Part shown: in pieces, positions 35,125 through 46,906 of the stretch
Layout of the letters: every line of letters starts with the position of its first letter
Numbering within the stretch: the stretch's first letter is position 1
Origin: Coffea arabica
Taxonomy: Eukaryota > Streptophyta > Magnoliopsida > Gentianales > Rubiaceae
Assembly (NCBI RefSeq): GCF_036785885.1
Contig: NC_092310.1
Span: 5,146,001 to 5,210,000, forward strand
DNA: 64,000 bases
Reading direction: 5' to 3'
The notes under the pieces: model-generated
Databases searched by the model: none
The model's input: only the letters and a program-made list of their open reading frames with translations
What the model was told of the DNA's origin: nothing
Program-made: the position numbers and the translations under genes

Positions 35125-36212
35125 GTTTTAAATTCCTGTTCGGGTCAGTCCCGTTTAAATTTTTGTTCGGGTCAGTCCCGTTTAAGTTCTTGTTCGGGTC
35201 AGTCCCGTTTAAATTTCTGTTCGAGTCAGTCCCGTTTTAAATTCTGTTCGGGTCAGTCCCGTTTACATTCCTGTTCGGGTCAGTCCCGTTTAAATTCCTG
35301 TTCGGGTCAGTCCCGTTTTATTTTTCATGTTCGGGTCAGTCCCGTCTTAATTCATGTTCGGGTCAGTCCCGTTTTAAATTCTGTTCGGGTCAGTCCCGTT
35401 TAAATTCCTGTTCGGGTCAGTCCCGTTTTATTTTTCATGTTCGGGTCAGTCCCGTCTTAATTCATGTTCGGGTCAGTCCCGTTTTAAATTCTGTTCGGGT
35501 CAGTCCCGTTTAAATTCCTGTTCGGGTCAGTCCCGTCTTATTTTTCATGTTCGGGTCAGTCCCGTTTTAAATTCTGTTCGGGTCAGTCCCGTTTAAATTC
35601 CTGTTCGGGTCAGTCCCGTTTAAATTCCTGTTCGGGTCAGTCCCGTTTTAAATTCGTGTTCGGCTCAGTCCCGTTTAAATTCCTGTTCGGGTCAGTCCCG
35701 TTTAAGTTCTTGTTCGGGTCAGTCCCGTTTAAATTTCTGTTCGGATCAGTCCCGTTTTAAATTCTGTTCGGGTCAGTCCCGTTTACATTCCTGTTCGGAT
35801 CAGTCCCGTTTAAATTCCTGTTCGGGTCAGTCCCGTTTAAATTCCTGTTCGGGTCAGTCCCGTTTTATTTTTCATGTTCGGGTCAGTCCCGTTTAAATTC
35901 CTGTTCGGGTCAGTCCCGTCTTATTTTTCATGTTCGGGTCAGTCCCGTTTTAAATTCTGTTCGGGTCAGTCCCGTTTAAATTCCTGTTCGGGTCAGTCCC
36001 GTTTAAATTCCTGTTCGGGTCAGTCCCGTCTTATTTTTCATGTTCGGGTCAGTCCCGTTTTAAATTCTGTTCGGGTCAGTCCCGTTTAAATTTCTGTTCG
36101 GGTCAGTCCCGTTTTATTTTTCATGTTCGGGTCAGTCCCGTTTAAATTCCTGTTCGGGTCAGTCCCGTCTTATTTTTCATGTTCGGGTCAGTCTCGTATT
36201 AGAATTCCTGTT
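35125..36212 (+). repeat. Minisatellite of about 27-bp units in the Ogre 3' untranslated region
   Basis: About 40 tandem copies share the core TTCGGGTCAGTCCCGTTT and a variable tail (AAATTCCTG, TATTTTTCATG, TAAATTCTG). Longer blocks of several units recur, so higher-order duplication is present. GGGTCAGTCCC has short inverted arms. The array ends just upstream of the polypurine tract. Tandem arrays in this position are known in Ogre elements and can seed satellites. Confidence 0.97.
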
Positions 36213-36292
36213 CGTCGGAATTTTTTGCAGCCCAATAACACAGGTAGGTATGTGGTGTCCACTTCTTTGTCTCAAGTTTTTTCAAAACTCAG

Positions 36293-36308
36293 ACAAAGAG
36301 GGGCAAAC
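36293..36308 (+). other. Ogre polypurine tract
   Basis: ACAAAGAGGGGCAAAC directly precedes the TGTAGACACC start of the 3' LTR. Confidence 0.85.
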
Positions 36309-39300
36309 TGTAGACACCAAATTTTGAATAATTTGTATGTGGCATCTACTTCATGATTTTTATTTTAGATCGCTTGCATTTAGTTCATTGCTGTGTGTTT
36401 TGCATTTCTAGTTGTTTTTTTATTTTAGTTTTAGTCATTTTGCCCTTTTAGTTTGTCTATTCATTTTTGTTTTGTCATTTTAGGTTTTTAATCACTTTTA
36501 AGTTTTAGATTTTAGTTTTTAGTTTTTAGTTTTTAGTTTTTAGTTTTTAAGTTTATAGAGTTTTTAGAAAGAAAAGAAAAATCATTTTAGTCATTTTGTT
36601 TTTATTCAATGCTTTCTTGAAAGAAAAATGAAAATGCAAAATCATAAAAAGGAGAAAAGAAGAAATTAATGAAAAAGGGGAAAAAGAAAAGGGAAAAATG
36701 GTTTAATGCATACTGGCCTATTTTTGAAAAAAAGTGAAAGGTTTGAAATTTGAAGAAAAAGTTTTTAACGTAATAGGCATTATTTACTTTTTGATACATT
36801 TTTCAAAGAAAAGAGAAAAATATATATTATTATTTCAGGTTACAAGCATTTGTGTTTTTGATTGCATTTTATTGTTATTTAAGTAAAGAAAAAGTAAAAA
36901 AAAAAGAGAAAAAACAAAGAAGAGGAAAAAAGAAAATGGATGAAAAATGGAAGTTGTAATTTGCTGTTCAATATTAATTTCTGTTATTATAAATTTTTGT
37001 TATTATCATTTATTTCATTTTTATTGTTATTAATTTCTGTTTTAATTAGCTGAAAAAAAAAAAAAAAAAAAGTTGCCGCAGCATGAAAGCTGCGGACTTA
37101 CGCAGCTTGCAAAAGAAATCTGGGACGGCTCCTTGGCTGCAATTACTGGAGAAAGGACAATGGTTTTAGGCTCCCAATTGATCATATAAAGGCCAAAGAA
37201 ACAGAGCAGCCGCAAGGAGAGAGTAGTAGAAAAAATACGGGGGAAACAAAGAGAAGAAAAAAAGACTGGCGGCGGGATTTTTCTGGGAAGCAAGAAAGAA
37301 AGGGAAAGAGAGCCGGGTAGAGTAGTGGCTGAAATCTGGGAGGAACGAGGGAGTGAACAGAGGTGAAAGGGGAGATAAAAAGCTAAAGGATTGGAGCTAG
37401 GAGCAAAGAAGCAAACGGAAGAAATTGCTTGTAGCTGTCGGTTGTCTTCCTGAGGAGCGGCTGTTTTTTTTTTTACTGAGAAGCTGTCGGCGCTCCACCA
37501 CGTTTTGCTGACCCAGACCATTGATAAAAGAACTGTCACCGTAAGCCTTTTTCCCCTCCAAACTTTGATTGCAAGTGCTGATTCTTTAAGATTGGAAATT
37601 TCTGAACCCAAAACTGTTAAATTTCATGCTATCTGGTTCGTTGTTAGCTTCAAAAATTCGTTCCTTATGTGTCTGCTGTGGTCTTGTATGATCAGTGGGG
37701 AAGTTTGAAGCCCATTTGGGTTTCGTTGCTAGACTGAAATTCAATAGCAATTTACTAACGTTTGCAAAGGAAGGATTTTCTGGCCTGTTCGTTTAATTTG
37801 TGAAGTACAACCGTGAAAGTTTCCATCTTTGTCTAATTACTATTCGGGCATGTTCATATCTGGGGTTGGGTTTTGTTCAAAGCTGGTTTTGTGATGGTTA
37901 GAGGTTCAGGTTTGTTCTAAAGGAAAAGGAGCCGGGGTTATGAATTGTTGTTTGAGTTGGTGTCTGCTATTTGTATGCTGAATGAGAGTGAAAATCAGGA
38001 AATAGTTTGAAACTCCAACAAGTTGAATATCTGACCCTTTATCCGTTGTTTGCTACCTTCCTATGGGATTTGTATGTTTATAGTAATACATGTGAGTTGC
38101 ATGTTTGTGATGGGATGGGAACGGATGCAACCTATTGGCATGTGGACAACAGGTTTTGCTTCGTCCTTTGTTGCAACAGTGATCATCTTATTGCTTTGCA
38201 TCTGGGTTACATTTTTTTTTTTTTTGTATGAAGAAGCATTATTGAACAAGTTGAGAGAGTAAATATGTGCATTTGTGTGTTGTTAACAACACTCTCGAGT
38301 GAATTTCTGGGCTAACGAAGTAGTTGCTAATCCCTGCATTACTTTGCTGCATCTTGGATGATCTGTTTGAATCTTTTGGGAGTAATAGATGTTTGTGTGT
38401 AGGTAAAGTTAACAACATGAGTTGAAAGTTTCGTGTTTGTTATTGATTTGTTGCTTTGGATAGAGTTTACTTAGGACCCTTCACATGAACAAGTCTGGAG
38501 TGAAGAACAAAACATTTTGTAGTTTCAAACCAGTAGGAAGTTTAAATGAATCTGAATTTCAGAAGCCCCGTGGCTGAGTTCTTATTGTGTAGAATGTTTA
38601 GCTCACGTTTTTATCATTTCAAAATGGGTTGTGTATTGTATCTTGAATCAAAAGTGGAGGTTCTAGTGGTTTGTCAAGATGCCGCAAGTTGAAGGAGTTT
38701 GCAGATGAACATTGCATAAGAATGATTCTAGCTGCTAAAAGTTTTCTCGTTGCAAGAATGTTTTCTCATTTGTCACCTGATATTTGCATGAAACTTTATT
38801 CATTCTGGTCTCTTGCATGCATGATAAGTTGGTAGGGACCTGAGTTTGGATTTCGGTCTGAAAGTTTCTTTTAAATCTATCTTGCAAGATTATTAAGCCT
38901 CAAGGCATAAGAGAATAGTTGCAGAATTTTTCTTCATGACATTTGTATGATTTTTCTGTTATGTTCTGGTTTAATTGAATGTTGAAGTTTTTTTTTTGTA
39001 ATGTTCTTGATGTTTGATTGAAAGATTTGTGATCAAGTTTGTGTTGAAGTTGACATATGTTTGCGGGAACGAAGATAGCAAATGGTGTTTCTAGTTGCAG
39101 AAAATTTTCGGCAAGAATGATGGTTGCAGAATGAAGTTTCTTACGTTTGTTGCATGAAATTGCATGAAATCATCTTTCTAAATTTCACTTTGACCCCTTG
39201 AGTTTCCTTTGGTTGCACTATGGCCCAAGCAATTGAAAAAGATTAATCAATTTGATCCTTCAAGTTTCCTTTTCATTTCAAACTGGAATTTCATCTGATG

Positions 39301-41139
39301 AATATGGACTTGCTTGATTATTTGAAGAGTTTTAGTGGTTAAATTTTATAGCTATTTGTGGTGCCTTTATTTTATTTTCGAAAACTTTAGTGAATTCAAA
39401 TTGTCTGGTTCATATTTTACTATTAAATTGGTGCATTAATCCTTTGTTCGATGGTTTTAGCCCAAATTAGGACCTTTTCCTTTTACTAGCTTCACGAACG
39501 GGGGAGGTATAACTTTCTTTTATCTTTCTTTTGTTTCTCCTATGTGATCTAATGTGCTAAGTGAATTGCATGTCTACTTCGCTTTCCTAGCTTTTCTTTA
39601 ATTACTTTTACTTATGTCATTTACTTTTTGTTTTCATTAAGTTATTCTTTTAATGGGGTATGTGTACACCTCTTGGCTTGTAATAGATAGGGCGTAGCAA
39701 GTAATTTGGTCCATTTTCCCTTTCCCTTTTGTGTTAGTTAGCAAATGTAATGGTTGCATGCCTATGTGTTATATGTTAAATGCTTTATTAGGATTTCGCA
39801 TCTAGTCAAGCATGCTAAGTGTTATGTGCTACGTGTTTATAAGTGATTCGCATGTCTACTCGCTTTTTGTAGTATAGATGAATGGAATGGATGAATGTAC
39901 GTCACCACACTAGTCCAACGCTAGTTGTGGCTTCTTTTATCGTTTCCACTAGTCCAACGCTAGTCGGAATTCATAGGATGGGCTAGTCCAATGCTAGACC
40001 CAATAGGTTTTTTCCTTTTTTTCATTTAAGTGCATGATCACCACATATCATGCATTTTTCATTAGTTTTATCATTTGGTATGTTCCTCAAACCCCTTCCC
40101 CTTCACTTTAGGACTTGCATCTCATGCTAGTTAGGGTTCATCTGCGTGAAAATCCCCTCTTGATAAGGGAAACGAGCGAGTGTGGCTACTCGATAGCCTT
40201 AGCACGCTAGTTTTACCTTCTAATCCGAGGGAAAATCAAAGTCGAAAATTAGGCGTCACCCCCGTACCTGACTTGTTGCATTCCCCTAGGGTCATACTTT
40301 CATTTTTATCACTTCCATACTCTTTTAATCACATTTCTCTTACACTTCTCAATCCATATTTTTCACTACATCTTTATCATTTATTTACTTTACTTCACAA
40401 ATGAAATTCAAGTTCCACTTATATATGTACTATTCTATCTTCATTCATTTGCACACACAAACACTTTGATTTTCATCCAAATTCACACATGCACCTTTTT
40501 ATACATTCGCACACTTGCACTTACATTTCTTGCATCTTTCATACACTTTCACACTTGCACACTTGAATTTGAACTCTCATTTGCATTAATCGACCTCTAT
40601 GAGGTTTCCCTTTATTGGCCGCCACAATTCATGTGGTTTGGGACCAAAAACCTCACGAGAGACATCGTAGAATTTAGGATTGCATTTTTTCGTTTTCGCA
40701 TTCATATAGGCATAATCCAACATGCAATACATACCCTGGGTAGAAAGTCAGGAAAGTTAGGGTTAAGTTACGCAACTAGCCTTGGCTAGGTCAAAGGGGT
40801 GCCTTGGAGTCTATCCTTGCCTTCCTCTTTGTCAAACGTGACTCCCGAACCTTTTTCTTTGTTTTACGTAGACTAGGAGTCGTTTTAAAAAGGGTTTATT
40901 ATTACTTAATTCATTTTTAGGTGACTTGGTACACCTTAAATCATTACCAAGTGGCGACTCCAAATTTTTCATTTCAAAACCCTTTTTAAAACTATTTTTT
41001 GGGTCAAATCGTCGCTTTCCAAAGTCCCATTGAGACCCATGTCTTTTCAACTCACAAAAATCATTTTCCAATCAAAATTGAAACAATACATCTTTCTCAA
41101 ACAATTTATATTTATTCATTCAAAAAATGGGGCGCGACA
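36309..41139 (+). repeat. Ogre 3' LTR, 4831 bp
   Basis: Nearly identical copy of 18453-23284, ending GGGCGCGACA at the GTAAA target duplication. Confidence 0.95.
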
Positions 41140-41144
41140 GTAAA

Positions 41145-41330
41145 GATAGAGATAAAAGTAAAAATATTTCAAAAGTTAAACAAACACCAGAAAAATGAAG
41201 TAAGAAAATATTTTCAATAAGCTAACCAAACACCTGAAAATGATGAAAATGAAATGATTTTCATGAAAAATTACTTCCACGGAAAATATTTTTCCAAGAA
41301 AAACATTTTACTTCCAACCAAACAGACCCT
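41145..41330. mobile_element. Right part of the MITE split by the Ogre element
   Basis: Its terminal CCAACCAAACAGACCCT is the inverse of the left end at 17840. Repeated GAAAATATTTT and ACCAAACACC(T)GAAAA motifs match the left part. Confidence 0.65.
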
Positions 41331-42295
41331 AAACCAAAATAATATGCCTTCACGAAAAAGATATTGCATGGATTGGTAAAATGATAAATCAAGATACAGA
41401 ATTACATACCTCATTGAGAAAATTTGTAGTAAAACTCTCTTTGAAAGAAGCCTTTATCCTATTTGATAAATATACCCAATTAAAATTATGAAAACTTACT
41501 TCTTTTATTAATGAACTATATCTTTGCATTCTGAATTACTTAAAAATCTACAATTACAATAAACATTAACCGAACTACTAAATAGAACACTTGGTTTGAA
41601 ACATTTACAGGAATGGAGCTTGAATCAAGGAAGAATAGGAAAAATCTAAGGGTTGAGAAGGGCAAGAAGTCACTTTTGGGCAAGAAATTAAGGTCAAGAT
41701 CATATATTCAGAAAAAGAAAACCAAAAGTTATCAGATGAATCAAGGAGAGATTTGAATAAAATATATTTTAGAAATTTGAAAACCGAAAACCTGAAGTCA
41801 TATCTTGAATAAACCATATTTCACCCCAAAACCTGCAATCAAATGCTTAGTATGGCTAATAAAGAAGAAACTAGTGCATCAAAGTAACAAGTCATAAAAT
41901 CATCTATGGCAATTGGGAAGAAGTAGCATCAAATATTCAGTCACTTTCTTAAAAACAGAAACTTATGGTAAGTAAAGTAACTACGTCCAATGAAAAATTA
42001 ATAAGTCAGCTGATCTTCAATTTTCAAACCAAAATAAGGATACAATAGTCATTTCGATGATATACGTTGTCGTCTTGTCCAATTCAAATTCTTTTTTTCC
42101 ATTTCACAATAATCCGCATGTACTTTAATTATGCATTTATCTTCTAGTACAAACTAAGTCTAATTTTTATTGCTACCTAAATATGGTTTAATCACTTACA
42201 CATGACCTTTTCACAATTATTATATCATATTATATTTCGATATCAGCATAAAGGACAGCCTGTACTAAGCTTGTACTAAGTCTAATTTTTTTTTT
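41331..42295. other. AT-rich intergenic stretch
   Basis: No gene, LTR or TIR is recognised between the split MITE and duplication arm B. Confidence 0.6.
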
Positions 42296-42673
42296 CCCCT
42301 CAAGCAGGCTTTGGAGGGTCTCTACTTCTTGTGACTTGAATGTTTCCTTAATTTAGAGAGTGAAGGCGTGGGATTTTCGAGTTTATGGAACCACGTATAT
42401 GAGCAGAATCTTTAGAAGACGTGCTTACATTTGACCAGTAGTTCTCAGACGTGGTGTCCATGCCAGCTTAACAATCTACGCCTTTGTATTGTGCCACCCT
42501 TGATCAGAAGGGCAAATTGAATGGTCAATGAATTTGGTTCCATGTTAACACATCATCGTAAATTTATTACTTCAAAATTCAAAAAGAAAACGAAGACATC
42601 TGTCTACGGGTGAAGTTAAAGTAATTTTATGCTAGATACTCTTTTGGTACATAGCATTTTGTTGGTAGATGCT

Positions 42674-42778
42674 TAGTGCTTTTTTTTTAATGTAAGTGGA
42701 AGGTTTTAAATTCGTAATCTCTAACTTGCGCTCCCTACCTTATCGTTCAATCCATCCATCAAGATCCTCAGTGCTTTT
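42674..42778 (-). mobile_element. Short SINE (minus), absent from arm A
   Basis: The insert (42684-42768) has poly-T at the left and box B-like TTACGAATTTAAAACC on the minus strand. TAGTGCTTTT and CAGTGCTTTT flank it. Arm A reads through without it near 9160 (TTCTAAGTGCATTTAATTTT). Confidence 0.7.
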
Positions 42779-43066
42779 GATCATGTAGCATTAATTTACA
42801 GATAGTGCCTACTCTATGAATTGAAGTTGGCGATTGTACCTACTTATTAGTGAATTGGATCTATACATTAATCCCTTATGGTTTGCAGACACAAATTTTG
42901 TTTCTCATTATTTTGACTAGTTTAGGCTTGATTGTGCATGTTGGGCCCTTACATTACAACGAAACACCTCAACAACTACAAGCATTGCCATGAATGAATT
43001 AGAGGCCTCTACAACACTATAATATTAAGTCAGTTTTTTGGTTAAACTCTTCTTTAAATTTCAACC

Positions 43067-43155
43067 GCTAAGGAAAGGGATGGGGGAGGAAATGTAACTG
43101 AGAGATTTCGAGTTCGATACCTCTCACTTACACTAGGGAAAAAAAAATTATACGG
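43067..43155 (+). mobile_element. Short SINE, absent from arm A
   Basis: It contains box B-like TTCGAGTTCGATACCTCTC, the ending ACTTACACTAGGG and a poly-A run. Arm A near 9993 runs directly from TTTAAATTTTGACCACC into TTCTTGTGGGCAAGATAATC. The target duplication is not clear. Confidence 0.65.
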
Positions 43156-43424
43156 CTTCCTTATGGGTAAGATAATCTTTATAGATTAGGGTAAGATACA
43201 TTTTGTAACAGTGAGTATGGGTGCAATTACTCTTTTACTCTCATTTAGATAGCCGAAAATCTTCATATTTAGTTTCTGAAGGCCTTTGATTTTTGTGTAA
43301 TTTAGCATGCGTTGATAAATTTGTCGTAAAGTTTATAATAAAGGCCCGTTAAGATTTTCTTCCGATTTCAGCAGTAATATGATTGGTTTCATTTCTTGTC
43401 TCCTAATTATCGGTTAAATTAACT

Positions 43425-44010
43425 ACTTCTTGCTCCTTTATTGTCACATGCGATTTGGTTATGTCCCAGCAATTATTGTCTCATCCCCTGAAGCAGCTGA
43501 GAAGTTCTTCAAGACTAATGATCAACCTTTCGCCAATAGCCCCATAGTGAAAGTTCTTGGTACATTGATCATGAGCAAAGGAGCTGGACCTTTGGCCAAT
43601 ATGGTCTGCACTGGAGAAACATTAGTAAGCTTGGCATTTTACACTCACTTTGTAGCAAAAAGATCGATCCAATTGTGTCGAGAACAAGAGAAGACATTGG
43701 AGTATTGGTGAAATCACTCGAACAAAATCATTCAAACAGGCTTCTTTTGATGGTGCTGCTGTTCATCTTAGCGCTGCAATTTCATCCTTAGGCGCGATGG
43801 CATTTGGAACTCTTGCTAAGGTGTTGTTTGATAATTTTCTTGAGAAAATCATTGGTGAGCATCTTCGATCCCGGAGAACAAGCAAACCAAGGACTTTGTA
43901 GACATCTTGATGGGAATCAATATTCTATCAGGTGAATCTGAATTCGAGTTCAATGGTCATCATGTCAAAGCTGTTTTGTTAATACTTTTGAAAGCTTCCA
44001 AGATTTTTGT
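43425..44010 (+). pseudogene. CYP71-type cytochrome P450 relic
   Basis: Segments in shifting frames resemble the N-terminal half of CYP71-clan P450s: MRFGYVPAIIVSSPEAAEKF followed by FKTNDQPFA (43445-43540); then in another frame WRNISKLGILHSLCSKKI and TREDIGVLVKSLEQN (about 43612-43725); later LGAMAFGTL, and further on KDFVDILMGINILSGESEFE. There is no I-helix, K-helix or heme loop. At least two frameshifts are evident. It lies opposite in strand to the CYP76 copies and has no counterpart in arm A. Confidence 0.8.
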
Positions 44011-44884
44011 TTTTATTTTGCACTTCAATTCTTTTGTGTTCTTACCAAAGTTTTGAAACGCATCCTGCTCATTGAATTGGAAAATATTATTGGATCAAAA
44101 GTCACTGGTTCAACCGTTAGTCTAATCATTATTGCCTCGTGATACTATAATTACGTCATAAATAATTAATATATTACTTTAACTATAATATAGTCCAATA
44201 AAATGACCTCTATATACTTTCTTGGTTAATGTATTGAATTAAAAATCAAATTCCTTCTAACCAAAAAAATAAAGAAATCATCCCTCATTGATCAAATTTA
44301 AAAATGACTTTGTAGATAAGAAACATGAAATTATATGACAATTGAAACTTCTAAATGATTTAGAGTTAAAGCATAGTTTCAGAAACAAAAAATGGCAAAA
44401 AATGCACGGTTGTACATCTTGCATTAAATATGCTGACAACTAGATTAAGATCACTTGATTACATGAAAGAACCAGACATAAATGTTCAACGTCAAGAACC
44501 GAACTACTTTAATAAGAGCCATTTCTTGTTCAATGGATACTGGACGAGTTAACTGCTTCATAATATTTAAAAGCAGTTTTTTAAACCCTTTCAGGTTTGA
44601 ACGTCAACCCAACTCGGTTAGCAACCAGGACAATGGTTCAACCAGTTGGACTGGACAGTTTGATTGGGGTTTTAAAACCTTGGTTCTCACCGTTATTAGA
44701 TGATGTCATTGTTTCTATTTTTGATAGAGCGATTTCATTTTTCGTTGCTGTATTAAACTTTAACAAGTTATGCATTTCAATAATTGGATTGTCTGTGACA
44801 AGTGAAGCAAATTTGACTCCTCTCCTGATTTGGAGTTTCATGATTAAGGCAAGTTTTGCTGATGATTACTAAACAACCATTGCA

Positions 44885-46906
44885 CTATGGTTCCAAAACG
44901 GCAATGGCCTTAAGAGGCACTGCCTTGTTTATTGTAGCTTCAAAGTTTTCGGTCATGTCAAGTTCTTCTGGTTTGATCCCTTCTTCAAGCTTCCATTCAA
45001 ATTTATGAAGCAAAGCAGCCACCATGAGGTGCGCCATTCGATCAGCCAGCAGTAGTCCTGGACAAATTCTTCTTCCCGAGCCAAAAGGAAGGAGCTCAAA
45101 ATGCTGGCCTTTCACATCAATTTCTGTATCCATGAAACGTTCAGGCACGAATGAAGTAGGATCTGACCACAAGCTTGGATCCCTGCCAATACCCCACACG
45201 TTAACCAGTAAATCAGCACTTTTTGGCACCATATATCCATTGATTTCTGCGTCACTTTCAGCTTGGTGAACTAGGAATGGGGCAGGAGGGTGAAGACGAA
45301 AGGTTTCTTTAATAACCGATCGCAAGTAAGGAAGATTTGAGATATCTGATTCTTGAACCATCTCGTTTTGTGGAATGATTTCCATGATCTCATCCCTAGC
45401 TTTTGATTTTTTTTCAGGGTTGCGTATTAACTCTGCCATTGCCCATTCCACGGTGACTGAACTTGTTTCTGTCCCTCCAACTAATAAATCCTAAAATAGA
45501 GTGGAGTCGGAATCAAATTATGGTCATCAGGTGATTTTTTTTTCTTTTCATAATGCAGGAGTTATATATTAGGAGTTTAGGACCAGTTATATATATAAAG
45601 CATGCATTGAATGTATAGGTGCATTAATATTACTCACCAGAATCAAATGCTTCATGCCCATGTAGCTCAATACAGATTCATTTTGCTGATTAAGATCAAG
45701 GAGGGTTTCCAAGAAGTCATTTTTCCTGAGATAAGTGTTGGATGTGTTTCTTTCTTGTGATCTCTGACGAATGATACCATCAATAATATCAAGCAATTTT
45801 CCGTAAGATGACTTGGCTGTACGCCTTATGCCCTGTGGATCAATTGCACTGAGGACGGGAAAGTAGTCCACGAGATTAGGACTAGCAGCTGTTTTGAGCG
45901 CAGTCCACACCATTTCTTTTATCTCTCGAGACGTGTTAGAGTTAGATATAGAATCAAATTGTGCAAAATCAACGGAGAAGAAAGTGTTCCGCATCAAGTC
46001 GAGAGATGTTGAGAAGGCAGCTTCACCAATATTTATGGTCTGTCCTTTGAGACCATGTTGGCGTACATAATTGCACAGTTGCTGCACCTTTTCTTGGCGG
46101 AGCCCTTGACTGGCATTGAGCCTTTCTGATGAAAAGATACGCTCTTTGCATAGTTTGCGAAGATTGCGCCACTGGCTTTGTGCTGGTAACCAGAAAACTG
46201 AGAACTTATGGTGGTCCAATGCTCTGGCTGCATCGCGGATTTCTCTGCCTGAGAACTCTAGATCATGCTTTTGAAGCATTTCCTTGGCAATTTCTGGTGA
46301 TGATACAACTATTGTTCTTCTACTTCCGAATTTAAGTGACATCAAAGGTCCATAAGTTTGAGAGAGTTTCACAACTGATATTGGGGAGAATCCACTGATT
46401 TGCAGCAAGTCACCGATGATTGGAAATGGTTAAGGCCCTGGAGGGAGTTTCTTGGACTTGCATTCACTGGCATTTGGTAAGATCAGAACGTGAATACAGT
46501 AACAAACATGGTTCAAAGTCGCGGTTGCGGCTGCGGTCGCGGCCTAGATCGTTCCACATCGGTTTTGGTATATCGATTGCAGTTTCGGCTAGACGCGAAT
46601 TTTTGAAATATTTAATATTTTAAAAATTGTAAAAAATATCATAAACAAAAATAATTAAAAATTAGTAAAAATAATAATAATTCGAGTTGATTCGGAATGA
46701 CTCGGAGTGATTCGGTGTGACTCGACTGTTTCAACCCTTCACGGTGATGTCTCGGCGAGTTGACTATCTCGGCATCGTTTCGTCACGGTATCGTATCGGC
46801 GAGAGCCGAAACGGTGACGACTCGGCCGAGTCTTCGAACCATGGTACCAAATAAGAGAAATTAGAGGTATAAGTATCCAAAAGGGAAAGGTGTTTGGGGC
46901 ATCCAT
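44885..46906 (-). pseudogene. CYP76-like cytochrome P450 pseudogene, copy B
   Basis: The ATG is at 46906 (MDAPNTFPFWILIPLI, membrane anchor). Exon 1 runs to 45638 and exon 2 from 45490 to the TAG at 44885. Every late motif is intact: I-helix VGGTETSSVTVEW, K-helix ETFRLHPP, PERF (VPERFMDTE) and heme loop PFGSGRRICPG (about 45055-45085), so the fold would be complete. It is broken near the N terminus in two ways: a 337-bp MITE sits in the membrane-anchor codons (46507-46843), and TAA at 46432-46430 replaces the Tyr codon of the proline-rich hinge (TAC in copy A). A gypsy LTR also begins 8 bp upstream of the ATG. CYP76 members include geraniol 8-hydroxylases; the substrate here is unknown. From the hinge onward the frame is clean, suggesting recent loss. 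Confidence 0.93.
46499..46851. mobile_element. MITE in the P450 copy B anchor, 8-bp target duplication
   Basis: The element spans 46507-46843. Its termini CATGGTTC(A)AAG and CTTCGAACCATG are inverted copies. The flanks GTAACAAA and GTACCAAA differ at one base; copy A has a single ATACCAAAT at the same site (near 13132). The right part is rich in CTCGGCGAGT/ACTCGG motifs and the centre is A/T-rich. An 8-bp duplication suggests a hAT-type origin (inference). Confidence 0.85.

Larger units (their letters stand above)
18448..41144 (+). mobile_element. Complete Ogre-type (TAT lineage) Ty3/gypsy retrotransposon, 22.7 kb
   Basis: The element spans 18453-41139, with the 5-bp target duplication GTAAA at 18448-18452 and 41140-41144. 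Order: 5' LTR, primer-binding site, about 1.2-kb leader, ORF1, gag-protease, intron, RT-RNase H-second RNase H-integrase, long 3' untranslated region with a tandem array, polypurine tract, 3' LTR. An extra ORF before gag, an intron between protease and RT, a second RNase H and a length above 20 kb are the published hallmarks of Ogre elements. All coding regions are open and the LTRs are almost identical, so insertion is recent and the copy may be autonomous. Confidence 0.95.

Noticed and set aside
35125..36212. Possible CRISPR-like repeat array
   Set aside because: Units are head-to-tail with short variable tails, not unique spacers, and the host is a plant.
35098..36356. Open frames of repeating SCSGQSRLN across the tandem array
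   Set aside because: Periodicity of a 27-bp unit (a multiple of 3) keeps frames open by chance. There is no start context and the array is in the 3' untranslated region.
43425..44010. Reading the CYP71-like fragment as a functional gene
   Set aside because: Frameshifts are present, and the I-helix, K-helix and heme loop are absent.
44482..44872. Plus-strand frames downstream of P450 copy B
   Set aside because: They lie in the P450 3' flank, which is the same sequence that forms the palindrome arms in copy A; not conserved as protein between copies.
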